Both the position numbers and the translations under genes were made by a program. From contig OZ242191.1 in NCBI GenBank assembly GCA_965205915.1, forward strand, positions 2,170,001 through 2,234,000: 64,000 nucleotides of DNA, given 5' to 3'. The first letter of the stretch is position 1. The number at the start of each line of letters is the position of its first letter. The stretch comes from VXMO01 sp965205915 (GTDB taxonomy: Bacteria; Chloroflexota; Dehalococcoidia; UBA6926). Shown piece after piece: positions 26,598-34,619 of this stretch. Under the pieces are notes generated by a model. That model did no database searches. It was given only the letters and a program-made list of their open reading frames with translations, and was not told the DNA's origin.

Positions 26598-28376
26598 ATG
26601 CGAATCATCCACTTTGCTGACGCGCACATCGGTGTCGAAACCCACAGCCGCCCCGTCTCCTCCGACGACTTAAACGCGCTGCCGGATTCGTTCGCGCCCG
26701 GCGTCAACCGCGCCTCCACCTACACAGGAATGCCGTCGCGCCTCATTGATTCCCTCCGCGCCCTCGATGAACTGGTCGCCTTTGCGCTGGAAGAACCCCG
26801 CGCAGACCTGATCATCTTCTCCGGCGATGCCTACCGTTCCCGTGACCCCTCCCAGACCCACCAACGAGAATTCGCTCGCCGCATCAGCCGTCTCGCCCTC
26901 GCCGGCATACCCGTCTTTCTCCTCGCAGGCAACCATGACGTGCCCAACACGGAGGGCAGGGCAACTGCGCTGGACATCTTTGACACCCTTGGAGTTGGCA
27001 ACATAACCGTCGCCTCCCGCCCCGCCACCCACCGCATCGAAACCCCTGCCGGCCCCGTCCATATCATCGCCGTCCCCTGGTTCCGCCGCAGCGCTGCCGT
27101 CGCTCGCCAGGAAAACCACGGCAAAAGCGCCACAGAGGTCAATGAGTGGATGCAGGACTACCTCGCCCACGGAATCACGCGCATGGCCGCAGAGCTCGAT
27201 CCAACAGTTCCCGCCGTCCTCGCCGCCCACGCAACCGCCAGCACCGCCACAATCGGCCATGAACGCAGCATGATGATGGGCAACGACTACCTCCTCCTCC
27301 CCAGCGCCCTCCAACCCCATCCCGTCGACTACGCCGCCCTCGGCCACATCCACCGCCACCAGCTCATCGCGGACTACCCGCCCGTCGTCTACGCCGGCAG
27401 CATCCACCGCGTCGATTTCTCCGAGGAAGACGACCCCAAGGGCTTCTGCCTCGTGGACATCGATCCCAATCTGCCCCCTGGCCGCCGCGCCGCCGAGTGG
27501 TCATTCCACCCCGTCTGGTCGAGGCCGTTCAGAACGATCAAGCTCACGCTCAGGGCAGGGGAGCAAAACGTGATGGCGGCTATCGAGGCGCAACTCGCGC
27601 GCGCCAACGTCGTTGAGGCCGTCGCCCGTGTTGAAATCAGAACCCCCGTGGAACTCGCGGGAGACATCGACCGCCCTCGTATCCAGCAACTACTGCGGCA
27701 GGCCGGAGCCCACATCGTCTCCGGCGTCACAGTTCAGGTGGATACGCCTGATCGAACACGGACGCGTCTCGACCGCGGCATGGCAATCGAATCCCTTGAT
27801 CCTCAGCAGGCGCTCACCCTCTATCTTGAAAAATCGTCGGTTACGCCTGAGAGGCGGCAGACCCTCCTACAGGCCGCGCGTGAGATCATGAACACCCAAC
27901 AAACCGGAGAGGGCGTTGCAATGGATGACGCGATCAAAGCCGAGATCCGTCTGGCAATGCCGGACGACATGGAGGGTGCGTTCGCCTTGCGCCGCGCCAT
28001 CTTCATCGGTGAGCAGAATGTTGACCCCGAAGAGGAGTGGGACGGACGCGATGACGCCGCCGTCCACGTTGTCGCCGTCATGGGCGAGGAAATCGTCGGC
28101 ACGGGCCGCCTGCTGATCGATGAGGGCGAAACGACATGCCGAATCGGACGCATGGCCGTTCGGCAGAATCTAAGGCGGCATAGAATCGGCGATGGAATCC
28201 TGGCCCTACTTGAGCGGGAGGCTCAAGACCGCGGATTTAGCCAAGCTCTCCTCCACGCCCAGACCTATGTGTCGGAGTTCTACGCCCAAGCCGGATATGT
28301 CGAGCAGGGCGAAGTCTTTATGGAAGCGGACATCGAACACATCGCCATGACAAAGGACCTAACCCGCGCCCTTTAG
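26598..28376 (+). CDS. SbcD/Mre11-type nuclease fused to a GNAT acetyltransferase
   Basis: A 592-residue continuous frame. Residues 1 to about 430 form a metallophosphoesterase of the SbcD/Mre11 DNA-repair family, with metal ligands in HFADAHIG (Asp8, His10), IIFSGDAYRS, LLAGNHDVP, VLAAHAT and LGHIHRH. Residues about 442-592 are a GNAT acetyltransferase (MDDAIKAEIRLAMPDD, VGTGRLLIDEG, IGRMAVRQNLRRHRIGDGIL, LHAQTYVSEFYAQAGY), closest to the ElaA/YjcF type with an R..RRHRIG acetyl-CoA loop. No SbcC/Rad50 gene is adjacent. ATG codon 442 (27,921) is preceded by GGAGAGG at good distance, so a separate acetyltransferase might also be translated. The gene end overlaps the convergent moaD-moaE by 18 bp. 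Confidence 0.88.
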   Translation: MRIIHFADAHIGVETHSRPVSSDDLNALPDSFAPGVNRASTYTGMPSRLIDSLRALDELVAFALEEPRADLIIFSGDAYRSRDPSQTHQREFARRISRLALAGIPVFLLAGNHDVPNTEGRATALDIFDTLGVGNITVASRPATHRIETPAGPVHIIAVPWFRRSAAVARQENHGKSATEVNEWMQDYLAHGITRMAAELDPTVPAVLAAHATASTATIGHERSMMMGNDYLLLPSALQPHPVDYAALGHIHRHQLIADYPPVVYAGSIHRVDFSEEDDPKGFCLVDIDPNLPPGRRAAEWSFHPVWSRPFRTIKLTLRAGEQNVMAAIEAQLARANVVEAVARVEIRTPVELAGDIDRPRIQQLLRQAGAHIVSGVTVQVDTPDRTRTRLDRGMAIESLDPQQALTLYLEKSSVTPERRQTLLQAAREIMNTQQTGEGVAMDDAIKAEIRLAMPDDMEGAFALRRAIFIGEQNVDPEEEWDGRDDAAVHVVAVMGEEIVGTGRLLIDEGETTCRIGRMAVRQNLRRHRIGDGILALLEREAQDRGFSQALLHAQTYVSEFYAQAGYVEQGEVFMEADIEHIAMTKDLTRAL

Positions 28377-29036
28377 CCACTCGGAGCCGCCGTCCCACAC
28401 TTCGCGCTTCCAAACCGGCGCCAGCGCCTTAACCTTCTCCACCGCCTCCCGGCACCCGTCAAAAGCGGCCCGCCGATGTGGCGAAGCGACAGCCACGACC
28501 AGCGAGGTCTCCCCGATCTCAAGCCGCCCCGTTCGATGCCACAGCGCGATGCTGCCGATGTCAAAATCCTCCAGGACTTCGCGGCCAATGCGGCGCAGGA
28601 CGTTCTCAGCCATCTCCGGATACGCCTCGTATTCAAGGAAAAGCACCCGACGTCCCAGGTTGTTATCGCGGACGATGCCCTCAAACGTGATGACGGCGCC
28701 GTCTGATGCAGCCTTGAGAGACTCGGCGATCGTCAGCGCGTCAAGCCGCTCCGGCGTCACGCCCACCTGCACACCCTCCGCGCCTGACACCGCCCCGCCG
28801 CTCACAGGCGGAATCAACGCCACCTCATCCCCGGCCGATATGGGCGTCGATTGATCCACATACTCCTGGTTAACCGCAACAACGACGCCATCACAGCGAT
28901 TTGCCAACGACGGATGCTGCCGTCGAACTTCGCCCAGCAAGCGCGATACCAACTCGCCCTCTGCCAACTCCACGCTGATCTCAGAAGCCCCCGCAGCCTC
29001 ACGCAGCGACGCAAACAATCTCACTCGAACATCCAT
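28359..29036 (-). CDS. moaX: MoaD-MoaE fusion, molybdopterin synthase
   Basis: A single 225-residue chain carrying both molybdopterin synthase subunits, which convert cyclic pyranopterin to molybdopterin. Residues 1 to about 80 are MoaD (ubiquitin-like; VRLFASLREAAG ... EVALIPPVSGG). From about 95 on is MoaE (AVITFEGIVRDNN, LFLEYEAYPEMAE, IALWHRTGRLEIGE, VAVASPHRRAAFDGCR, VPVWK-type KREVWDGG end). MoaD normally needs a free C-terminal Gly-Gly for thiocarboxylation; here it is internal, so proteolytic release is implied, as known for mycobacterial MoaX. TATAAT ends six bases before the ATG, suggesting a leaderless transcript. Confidence 0.93.
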   Translation of the reverse strand: MDVRVRLFASLREAAGASEISVELAEGELVSRLLGEVRRQHPSLANRCDGVVVAVNQEYVDQSTPISAGDEVALIPPVSGGAVSGAEGVQVGVTPERLDALTIAESLKAASDGAVITFEGIVRDNNLGRRVLFLEYEAYPEMAENVLRRIGREVLEDFDIGSIALWHRTGRLEIGETSLVVAVASPHRRAAFDGCREAVEKVKALAPVWKREVWDGGSEWLKGAG

Positions 29037-29042
29037 ACAGCC

Positions 29043-29048
29043 ATTATA
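29043..29048 (-). promoter_or_regulatory. Consensus -10 box six bases before moaD-moaE
   Basis: Minus-strand TATAAT, then six bases, then ATG at 29,036. This spacing puts the transcription start at or next to the start codon. No good -35 is visible. The same TANNNT-N6-start layout occurs before ctaG, yebC, both HEPN-like genes and uvrB. Confidence 0.7.
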
Positions 29049-29124
29049 GGCTCTCCCCTCCGTCACTCCGGCACAGGCAAGAACCCACGCGCCCCCGCCC
29101 CGCCCCCAAATCCATTCGTGACGC

Positions 29125-29154
29125 TTGACACAATTTCGCGGGCACAGATAGACT
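29125..29154 (+). promoter_or_regulatory. Sigma70-type promoter of the cytochrome oxidase operon
   Basis: TTGACA (29,125-29,130), an 18-base spacer, and TAGACT (29,149-29,154) on the plus strand, about 120 bases before the subunit II start. It is the best -35/-10 pair ahead of the ctaC-ctaA genes. Confidence 0.65.
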
Positions 29155-29277
29155 CTAGCTACTGCGGAAACAGCAGCGCCCGCGTCACGGCGCGATAGGA
29201 CGCTGAATTCCCGAAACGGTGCTCACGAAGTGCTCAAACTAACGTCTGAGGTGGTTGCGCTGAACAGGCACATCCGA

Positions 29278-30405
29278 ATGGGGAAGGGTATCCAGCTTAT
29301 CGGAGCGCTGACGGTTCTCTTGACCGTCGTTCTCCTCTCCGGTTGTCAATTGGCGCTCCCGCAGAGCACGCTCAATCCTGCCGGTGATGTCGCCAAGACC
29401 CAACAGGATCTCTTCATCCTCATATTCGTGATCTCCGTCATCATCTTCATCGGTGTTCAGGGATTCCTGATCATCGCAGTGCTCAAGTACCGCGCCAGGC
29501 GTGGCCGGGAGAATGACATCCCGCCGCAGACCCACGGCAACACTCCCCTCGAAATCGGCTGGACGATTGCTCCGGCCATTCTCGTCATCGCTATCACTAT
29601 CCCCACCGTCGCGGGCATCGGCGCGACCTATGACCCGCCGGACTCCTATGCCGACGATCCTGCCATGACTATTGAGGTAGTTGGCCATCAGTGGTGGTGG
29701 GAGTATCGCTACCTCGACGAGAACGGCGATCTTGATTTCATAACCGCCAACGAACTGCACATACCCATCGATACCGTCATCAACCTCAAGCTGTCGTCCA
29801 AGGACGTAATCCACAGCTTCTCAATTCCGCGCCTTGCCGGCGGCCGTGACGCTGTCCCGGGACACGTCAACCGCATGTGGTTCAACGCGACGGAGACGGG
29901 TGTCTACGCGGGGCAGTGCAAGGAGTTCTGCGGAGATTCCCATGCCCTAATGCGCACCGTCGCTTTTGCGCGTGAACAGGCCGACTATGAAGCGTGGGCG
30001 GCCAATGAGCGCCAACCGGCCGTGAACATGACTCCGGCAATGGAGCCGGGCTGGACGGTATTCAAAGAGAACGCCTGCCGTGGCTGCCACACCATCGAGG
30101 GCGCTACCGAAGACGAGTACCCAATTGCCATCGGTGTGACGGGCCCCAAACTCTCACACTTCGGTTCCCGTGTGACTATCGCCGCGAACACGTTGCACAA
30201 GGGCCCCGCCGACATGACGATGGGCGCTTTCTTTGAGGACGTGCCCACTGACCCTGATTTCATGCAACGCGATCCGGAGTCGGAGAACCTGCGTCGATGG
30301 CTGAACAACGCCCCGGACATCAAGCCGGGCACAGAGATGCCGGACCTTGACCTCACAGAACAACAGCTTGATGATCTCGTATTCTTCCTGGAGAGCCTGA
30401 AGTAG
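29278..30405 (+). CDS. ctaC: Cytochrome c oxidase subunit II with fused cytochrome c domain
   Basis: caa3-type oxidase subunit II, which passes electrons via CuA to subunit I. An N-terminal lipoprotein-like signal ends in LLSGC. Two transmembrane helices follow (around LFILIFVISVIIFIGV and APAILVIAITIPTVAG). The cupredoxin domain has QWWWEYRY and the CuA ligands in YAGQCKEFCGDSHALM. The C-terminal ~110 residues are a class I cytochrome c with heme motif CRGCH and a downstream Met (GTEMPDLDL). ATG 29,278 gives the tidiest lipoprotein signal; GTG 29,230 would add 16 residues. It is first of the oxidase operon and a client of the ccm genes at 36.5-43.6 kb. Confidence 0.93.
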   Translation: MGKGIQLIGALTVLLTVVLLSGCQLALPQSTLNPAGDVAKTQQDLFILIFVISVIIFIGVQGFLIIAVLKYRARRGRENDIPPQTHGNTPLEIGWTIAPAILVIAITIPTVAGIGATYDPPDSYADDPAMTIEVVGHQWWWEYRYLDENGDLDFITANELHIPIDTVINLKLSSKDVIHSFSIPRLAGGRDAVPGHVNRMWFNATETGVYAGQCKEFCGDSHALMRTVAFAREQADYEAWAANERQPAVNMTPAMEPGWTVFKENACRGCHTIEGATEDEYPIAIGVTGPKLSHFGSRVTIAANTLHKGPADMTMGAFFEDVPTDPDFMQRDPESENLRRWLNNAPDIKPGTEMPDLDLTEQQLDDLVFFLESLK

Positions 30406-30451
30406 CGCGCTGCGCTCAGGCGATAGAAAAGGCTTGAAGGAGTAGGGGACG

Positions 30452-32305
30452 ATGGCGATGCTAGCGGGCTTCCTCGAGAGACCAACCGGTGCTTACGGTA
30501 TCTGGGGCTGGCTCACGACGATCGATCACAAGAAGATCGGCACGCTTTACCTTGTCACGGCCTGCTTCTTCTTCCTTGTCGGCGGCCTTGAAGCCGGCCT
30601 CATGCGAATCCAGTTGGCCTCGCCGAACTCCACGCTCATCAGCGCCAATGTGTTCAGCCAGCTGTTCACGATGCACGCGCTGACGATGATCTTCCTGGCC
30701 ATCATGCCGCTGAGCGTCGCGTTCTTTAACTGGATTGTTCCCCTGCAGATTGGCGCGCGAGATGTCGCGTTCCCACGCCTGAACGCCCTCAGCTATTGGG
30801 TTTTCCTGGGTGGCGCAATCATCCTGAACCTGGGATGGGTGACAATGACGTCGCCCGCAGCCGGCTGGTTCGCCTACGCCAATCTGACCAGCACGACATT
30901 CTCCCCAACGATTGGCATGGACTTCTACGTCCTCGGTCTGCTCGTGCTCGGAACGTCGTCTCTGCTCGGTTCATTCAACTTCATTGTGACGATCATCAAC
31001 CTGCGAGCGCCCGGCATGTCGCTGATGCGAATGCCAATCTTCACGTGGATGGCGTTCATCACGTCGTTCCTGCTCGCGCTCGCCATGCCGGTCATCACCA
31101 TCGGCCTCGTGGAATTGGGCTTTGACCGCTTCTTCGGTACAAACTTCTTCGTGTTTGCCAAAGGCGGCGATGTTCTCCTCTGGCAGCACCTCTTCTGGGT
31201 GTTCGGCCATCCTGAGGTCTACATCCTCATCCTCCCCGCAATGGGGATCGTCTCTGAGATTCTGCCAACGTTCTCCCGCAAGCCGCTGTTCGGCTTCCCC
31301 GTTGTCGTCTTCTCCGGCCTGACCATCGCCTTCCTCGGCTGGTCAGTCTGGGCGCACCACATGTTCGCCGTCGGACTCGGCCCCGTGCCGGACGCCGTCT
31401 TCGCCACGACGACCATGGCCATTGCCATTCCAACGGGCGTCAAGGTCTTCAACTGGCTAGGCACCATATGGGGCGGCAACATACAGCTCAAGACACCGAT
31501 GTACTTCGCTTTGGGCTTCATCGCCCTCTTTACAATCGGCGGCCTCAGCGGCATGACGCACGCTGCCGCGCCGTCCGATCTCCAACAGACGGATACGTAC
31601 TACATCGTCGCGCACATCCACTACGTGCTGTTCGGCGGCGCGATCATGGGCCTCATGGGCGGCATCTTCTACTGGTATCCCAAGATGACCGGACGCATGA
31701 TGAGCGAGTATCTGGGCAAGTGGAGCTTCTGGCTCGTGTTCGCGGGCATGAACCTGACTTTCGGGCCGATGCACTACCTGGGTCTCGTTGGAATGCCGCG
31801 CCGGAACTTTACCTTCCCTGCGGGCATGGGCTGGGACTTCTGGAACCTCTTCACCTCCCTGGCCGTGCTGCTGCTGATTGCAGGCGTCGGACTCTTCGTG
31901 TACAACGCCTTGATGAGCAAGCGGAAGGGTGAGATTGCCGGACCCGATCCGTGGGACGCCCGCACACTTGAGTGGGCAATGCCGTCCCCTCCGCCGCACT
32001 ACAACTTCGCTGAGATCCCCGTTGTCCATGGCCGCGACGCTCTCTGGGAGCAGAAGTACCCGGAAGAGGGTCACGCGCCGCATCCGGTTCCCGCCGGCGC
32101 CGCGCATGACGACGAAGAGCACCTGGACATTCACATGCCGAGCCCCTCCTACTACCCGCTCATCGTTGCGCTCGGCATCATCTCACTGGCCGTGACACTG
32201 TTGGTGTACCAGGCCTTCGCGCCGCTCGGCTATGCGGCCGGCGCGCTCGGCATCGTCCTGCTGCTCTGGGGCGCGTACGGCTGGGTGTTTGAGCCGACGG
32301 ATTGA
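30452..32305 (+). CDS. ctaD: Cytochrome c oxidase subunit I
   Basis: The catalytic heme-copper subunit of an A-family oxidase, reducing O2 to water and pumping protons. Its 617 residues span the 12 core helices. Heme and copper ligands are visible in FTMHALTMIF (heme a), WVFGHPEVYILILP (CuB His, the His-Tyr cross-link and the D-channel Glu of A1-type enzymes), VWAHHMFAVG (CuB His pair) and YYIVAHIHYVLFG (heme a3 and heme a). A C-terminal extension of about 110 residues adds a cytoplasmic His-rich linker and two more helices. GGAG precedes the ATG, 46 bp after ctaC. Confidence 0.96.
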   Translation: MAMLAGFLERPTGAYGIWGWLTTIDHKKIGTLYLVTACFFFLVGGLEAGLMRIQLASPNSTLISANVFSQLFTMHALTMIFLAIMPLSVAFFNWIVPLQIGARDVAFPRLNALSYWVFLGGAIILNLGWVTMTSPAAGWFAYANLTSTTFSPTIGMDFYVLGLLVLGTSSLLGSFNFIVTIINLRAPGMSLMRMPIFTWMAFITSFLLALAMPVITIGLVELGFDRFFGTNFFVFAKGGDVLLWQHLFWVFGHPEVYILILPAMGIVSEILPTFSRKPLFGFPVVVFSGLTIAFLGWSVWAHHMFAVGLGPVPDAVFATTTMAIAIPTGVKVFNWLGTIWGGNIQLKTPMYFALGFIALFTIGGLSGMTHAAAPSDLQQTDTYYIVAHIHYVLFGGAIMGLMGGIFYWYPKMTGRMMSEYLGKWSFWLVFAGMNLTFGPMHYLGLVGMPRRNFTFPAGMGWDFWNLFTSLAVLLLIAGVGLFVYNALMSKRKGEIAGPDPWDARTLEWAMPSPPPHYNFAEIPVVHGRDALWEQKYPEEGHAPHPVPAGAAHDDEEHLDIHMPSPSYYPLIVALGIISLAVTLLVYQAFAPLGYAAGALGIVLLLWGAYGWVFEPTD

Positions 32306-32356
32306 ACACTACACGCATTTCGAGATTGACTGAGAAACGCTAAAAGGACATCGCAG

Positions 32357-32974
32357 GTGGCACACGACGCAACAATAGAGCAAGGCGGGGCCCACGTAAC
32401 AACGACCGGCCTTGACCATCGGAAGATCCTCATGTGGGTCTTCCTCGCGTCTGATTGCCTGTTCTTCGGCGCGCTCATTTCTACCTACATGGTCTACCGG
32501 AGCAACGTGCCGGTCGGCCCGGGGCCGGAACTCTTTGACATTCCGTACACGTCCGTTAGCGCCTTCGTGCTCCTGATGAGCTCCCTGACGATGGTCCTGG
32601 CGCTCGCTGCCCTTCAACGCAGAAATTCGAAGCAGGCGCGCATCTGGCTGATGGCAACGGCCCTGCTCGGCGCAGTGTTCCTTGGAGGCCAATACTACGA
32701 GTTCACGACGTTCGTCGAACAGGGACTGACACTCAAGACGAGCGTGTTCGGCACGAGCTTCTTCGTCCTGACCGGATTCCACGGAACCCACGTCGCCATC
32801 GGTGTATTCATGCTGCTAACACTCGTTGGCGCATCGCTGACGGGCAAGTTACTTCCGAAACACGACCTAACGGTTGAGTTGGTCGGTCTGTATTGGCACT
32901 TCGTGGACATTGTCTGGATCGTGATCTTTACGGTGGTATACCTCATCCCGTCCGGCGGGACAAGCAACGGCTGA
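32357..32974 (+). CDS. ctaE: Cytochrome c oxidase subunit III
   Basis: A 205-residue membrane subunit of the oxidase with five to six hydrophobic helices. Family motifs: LDHRKILMWVFLASDCLFFG at the start, FLGGQYYEF, VLTGFHGTHVAIGV and VGLYWHFVDIVWIVIF at the end. It stabilises subunit I and proton uptake. The start is GTG 32,357, with AAAGGA a little upstream. Third gene of the operon. Confidence 0.95.
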   Translation: MAHDATIEQGGAHVTTTGLDHRKILMWVFLASDCLFFGALISTYMVYRSNVPVGPGPELFDIPYTSVSAFVLLMSSLTMVLALAALQRRNSKQARIWLMATALLGAVFLGGQYYEFTTFVEQGLTLKTSVFGTSFFVLTGFHGTHVAIGVFMLLTLVGASLTGKLLPKHDLTVELVGLYWHFVDIVWIVIFTVVYLIPSGGTSNG

Positions 32975-32992
32975 CAAGCGAGGAACGACGAC

Positions 32993-33325
32993 ATGGCAAC
33001 GATGCAAGAACAGGGACACGCAGGAGGAGGTCACCCCACCCCCCGTACCTACGTCAACGTTGCGATAATCCTGTCCGCCATCACGCTCATTGAAGTGGTG
33101 GTCGTCATTGCCGGACTGGCCAACATTATCCTCATCCCGGTCCTCCTGGGCCTCTCGGCGGTCAAGTTCGTCTACGTCGTCGGGTGGTTCATGCACCTGA
33201 AGTTTGATGCGCGTCTCTACCAGGCGCTATTCTTCGGTGGGCTATTCCTGGCCATCGCTGTCTTGTTGGCGCTGGTGGCGCTGTTTGAAAACTTCACACT
33301 GCCCGGCGCGACAGTGGGACACTAG
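32993..33325 (+). CDS. ctaF: Cytochrome c oxidase subunit IV (prokaryotic type)
   Basis: A 110-residue small membrane subunit with three hydrophobic helices and the family's YVNVAIILSAITLIEVVV and KFVYVVGWFMHLKFD motifs (the latter typical of CtaF/CoxD). The short N-terminus is Gly/His-rich. Lies 18 bp after ctaE. Confidence 0.92.
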   Translation: MATMQEQGHAGGGHPTPRTYVNVAIILSAITLIEVVVVIAGLANIILIPVLLGLSAVKFVYVVGWFMHLKFDARLYQALFFGGLFLAIAVLLALVALFENFTLPGATVGH

Positions 33326-33355
33326 CAGAGAAACTGAACGCGAGACGGAGCAACA

Positions 33356-33631
33356 ATGGAGCACCACGACGAACATAGCGAGACGAACAACGTTCGGGAC
33401 AGGTTGCTCTATCCCCTCCTTCTGCCGGTCGTTTGCCTGATCGCCACGGTGATCCTGATTGTAGTGATCGGTGAATTCCTGCTGGTTTTCGGCGACACCT
33501 CCTGGACTATCGGTGGCCAGCATCTCGTCGCGCAGGTGCCCGCCGCGCTCCTGCTGGCCCTCATCTTTCTTGGCGGCTTCGCTTACCTTGCGTCGCGCGC
33601 GCCGGACGAACACAACGACGACTCCCACTAG
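33356..33631 (+). CDS. Small two-helix membrane protein in the oxidase operon
   Basis: Ninety-one residues: an acidic/His-rich N-terminus (MEHHDEHSETNN), a hydrophobic segment at about 18-46, a short loop and a second at about 58-80, and an acidic tail. No family recognised. Its place between subunit IV and the assembly factor ctaG suggests an accessory oxidase subunit or assembly protein; this is positional inference only. Confidence 0.75.
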   Translation: MEHHDEHSETNNVRDRLLYPLLLPVVCLIATVILIVVIGEFLLVFGDTSWTIGGQHLVAQVPAALLLALIFLGGFAYLASRAPDEHNDDSH

Positions 33632-33719
33632 TCTGATGCCGCCCGGCACACGGCGGCGCATCCGCTTTGCCCGTGGCAGCGCACGTTCCACTCCGACGGC
33701 GCATCGCCGACATTTGGCG

Positions 33720-33725
33720 TAGGAT
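33720..33725 (+). promoter_or_regulatory. TANNNT box six bases before ctaG
   Basis: TAGGAT, then six bases, then ATG at 33,732. The 100-bp gap after the preceding gene leaves room for an internal, possibly leaderless promoter for the heme A assembly genes. No -35 was recognised. Confidence 0.45.
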
Positions 33726-33731
33726 TGCGGC

Positions 33732-34619
33732 ATGAATGATCTCAACGAGATTCTGCTCTCTTGGTCGTGGGAGCCTCTGACCCTGTTCCTCGTGGGCCTG
33801 CTTGGCGTCACCTACTTCAGGGGATGGCGCGGACTGCGGCCCCTCAAGCTGCGCGTCGTCACCAACTGGCGCGTCCTCTCCTTCTCAACCGGCCTGTTGC
33901 TCCTGCTCCTCGCCCTCATCTCCCCTCTGGACACCCTCGGCGGCCAACTCTTCGCCTTTCACATGACCCAGCACATGCTGCTCACGCACGTCGCCGTGCC
34001 ACTGATTTTGCTCGGCGCGCCGGTCCTCCCGGTGGTTCGAGGCATGGGCTACGGAATCCGACGCGTAACCGTCATTAAACTCGCAAAAGTGCCCCTCGTT
34101 CGTTACTTTTTTCACATACTCATCCACCCCCTCTTCGGCTTGTCCGTCTTCGTGGCCGCTATCTGGGCGTGGCACGTCCCTAGCGCCTACTCCGCCGCCA
34201 TAAACAACGATTTCGCCCATATAGCCCAACACGCCACCTTCATAACATCCGCAACAATTTTCTGGTGGGCCATCATCGACCCAACACCAATTCAAGGCAA
34301 GGTTCCGTATCTAGCGAGGCTGGTGGTTGTCGTATTGGCGCTCTCGCTGACGTTCCCATTGGCCGCCATGCTGACGTTTGCTCGCATTCCCTGGTATGAG
34401 CCGTACATCGCGCAGTCGTCGCTCTGGAGCATCGATGCGTTGACTGACCAACAGATCGGCGGCCTCATCATGTGGGTGGGCGGTATCGCCCCATACTTTG
34501 CCGCTATTGCCGGTCTGTTCATCGTGGCCGTCCGCCGCGATGAAGAGGATACGCAACGATCCCGCGCGGCCCTCTACGACGACCGGCCGAATCCTGCCCC
34601 GCAGAGTACGGCAACGTAA
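33732..34619 (+). CDS. ctaG: CtaG/Caa3-type oxidase assembly protein
   Basis: A 295-residue integral membrane protein of the Caa3_CtaG family found with caa3 oxidases and involved in assembly of the copper-containing enzyme. About seven hydrophobic helices. Conserved polar positions include HMTQHMLLTHVAVPLILLGAP, IWAWHVPSAY, DFAHIAQHATFI and GGLIMWVGG. Its TAA overlaps the ATG of the next gene by one base, so the two are translationally linked. Confidence 0.92.
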   Translation: MNDLNEILLSWSWEPLTLFLVGLLGVTYFRGWRGLRPLKLRVVTNWRVLSFSTGLLLLLLALISPLDTLGGQLFAFHMTQHMLLTHVAVPLILLGAPVLPVVRGMGYGIRRVTVIKLAKVPLVRYFFHILIHPLFGLSVFVAAIWAWHVPSAYSAAINNDFAHIAQHATFITSATIFWWAIIDPTPIQGKVPYLARLVVVVLALSLTFPLAAMLTFARIPWYEPYIAQSSLWSIDALTDQQIGGLIMWVGGIAPYFAAIAGLFIVAVRRDEEDTQRSRAALYDDRPNPAPQSTAT

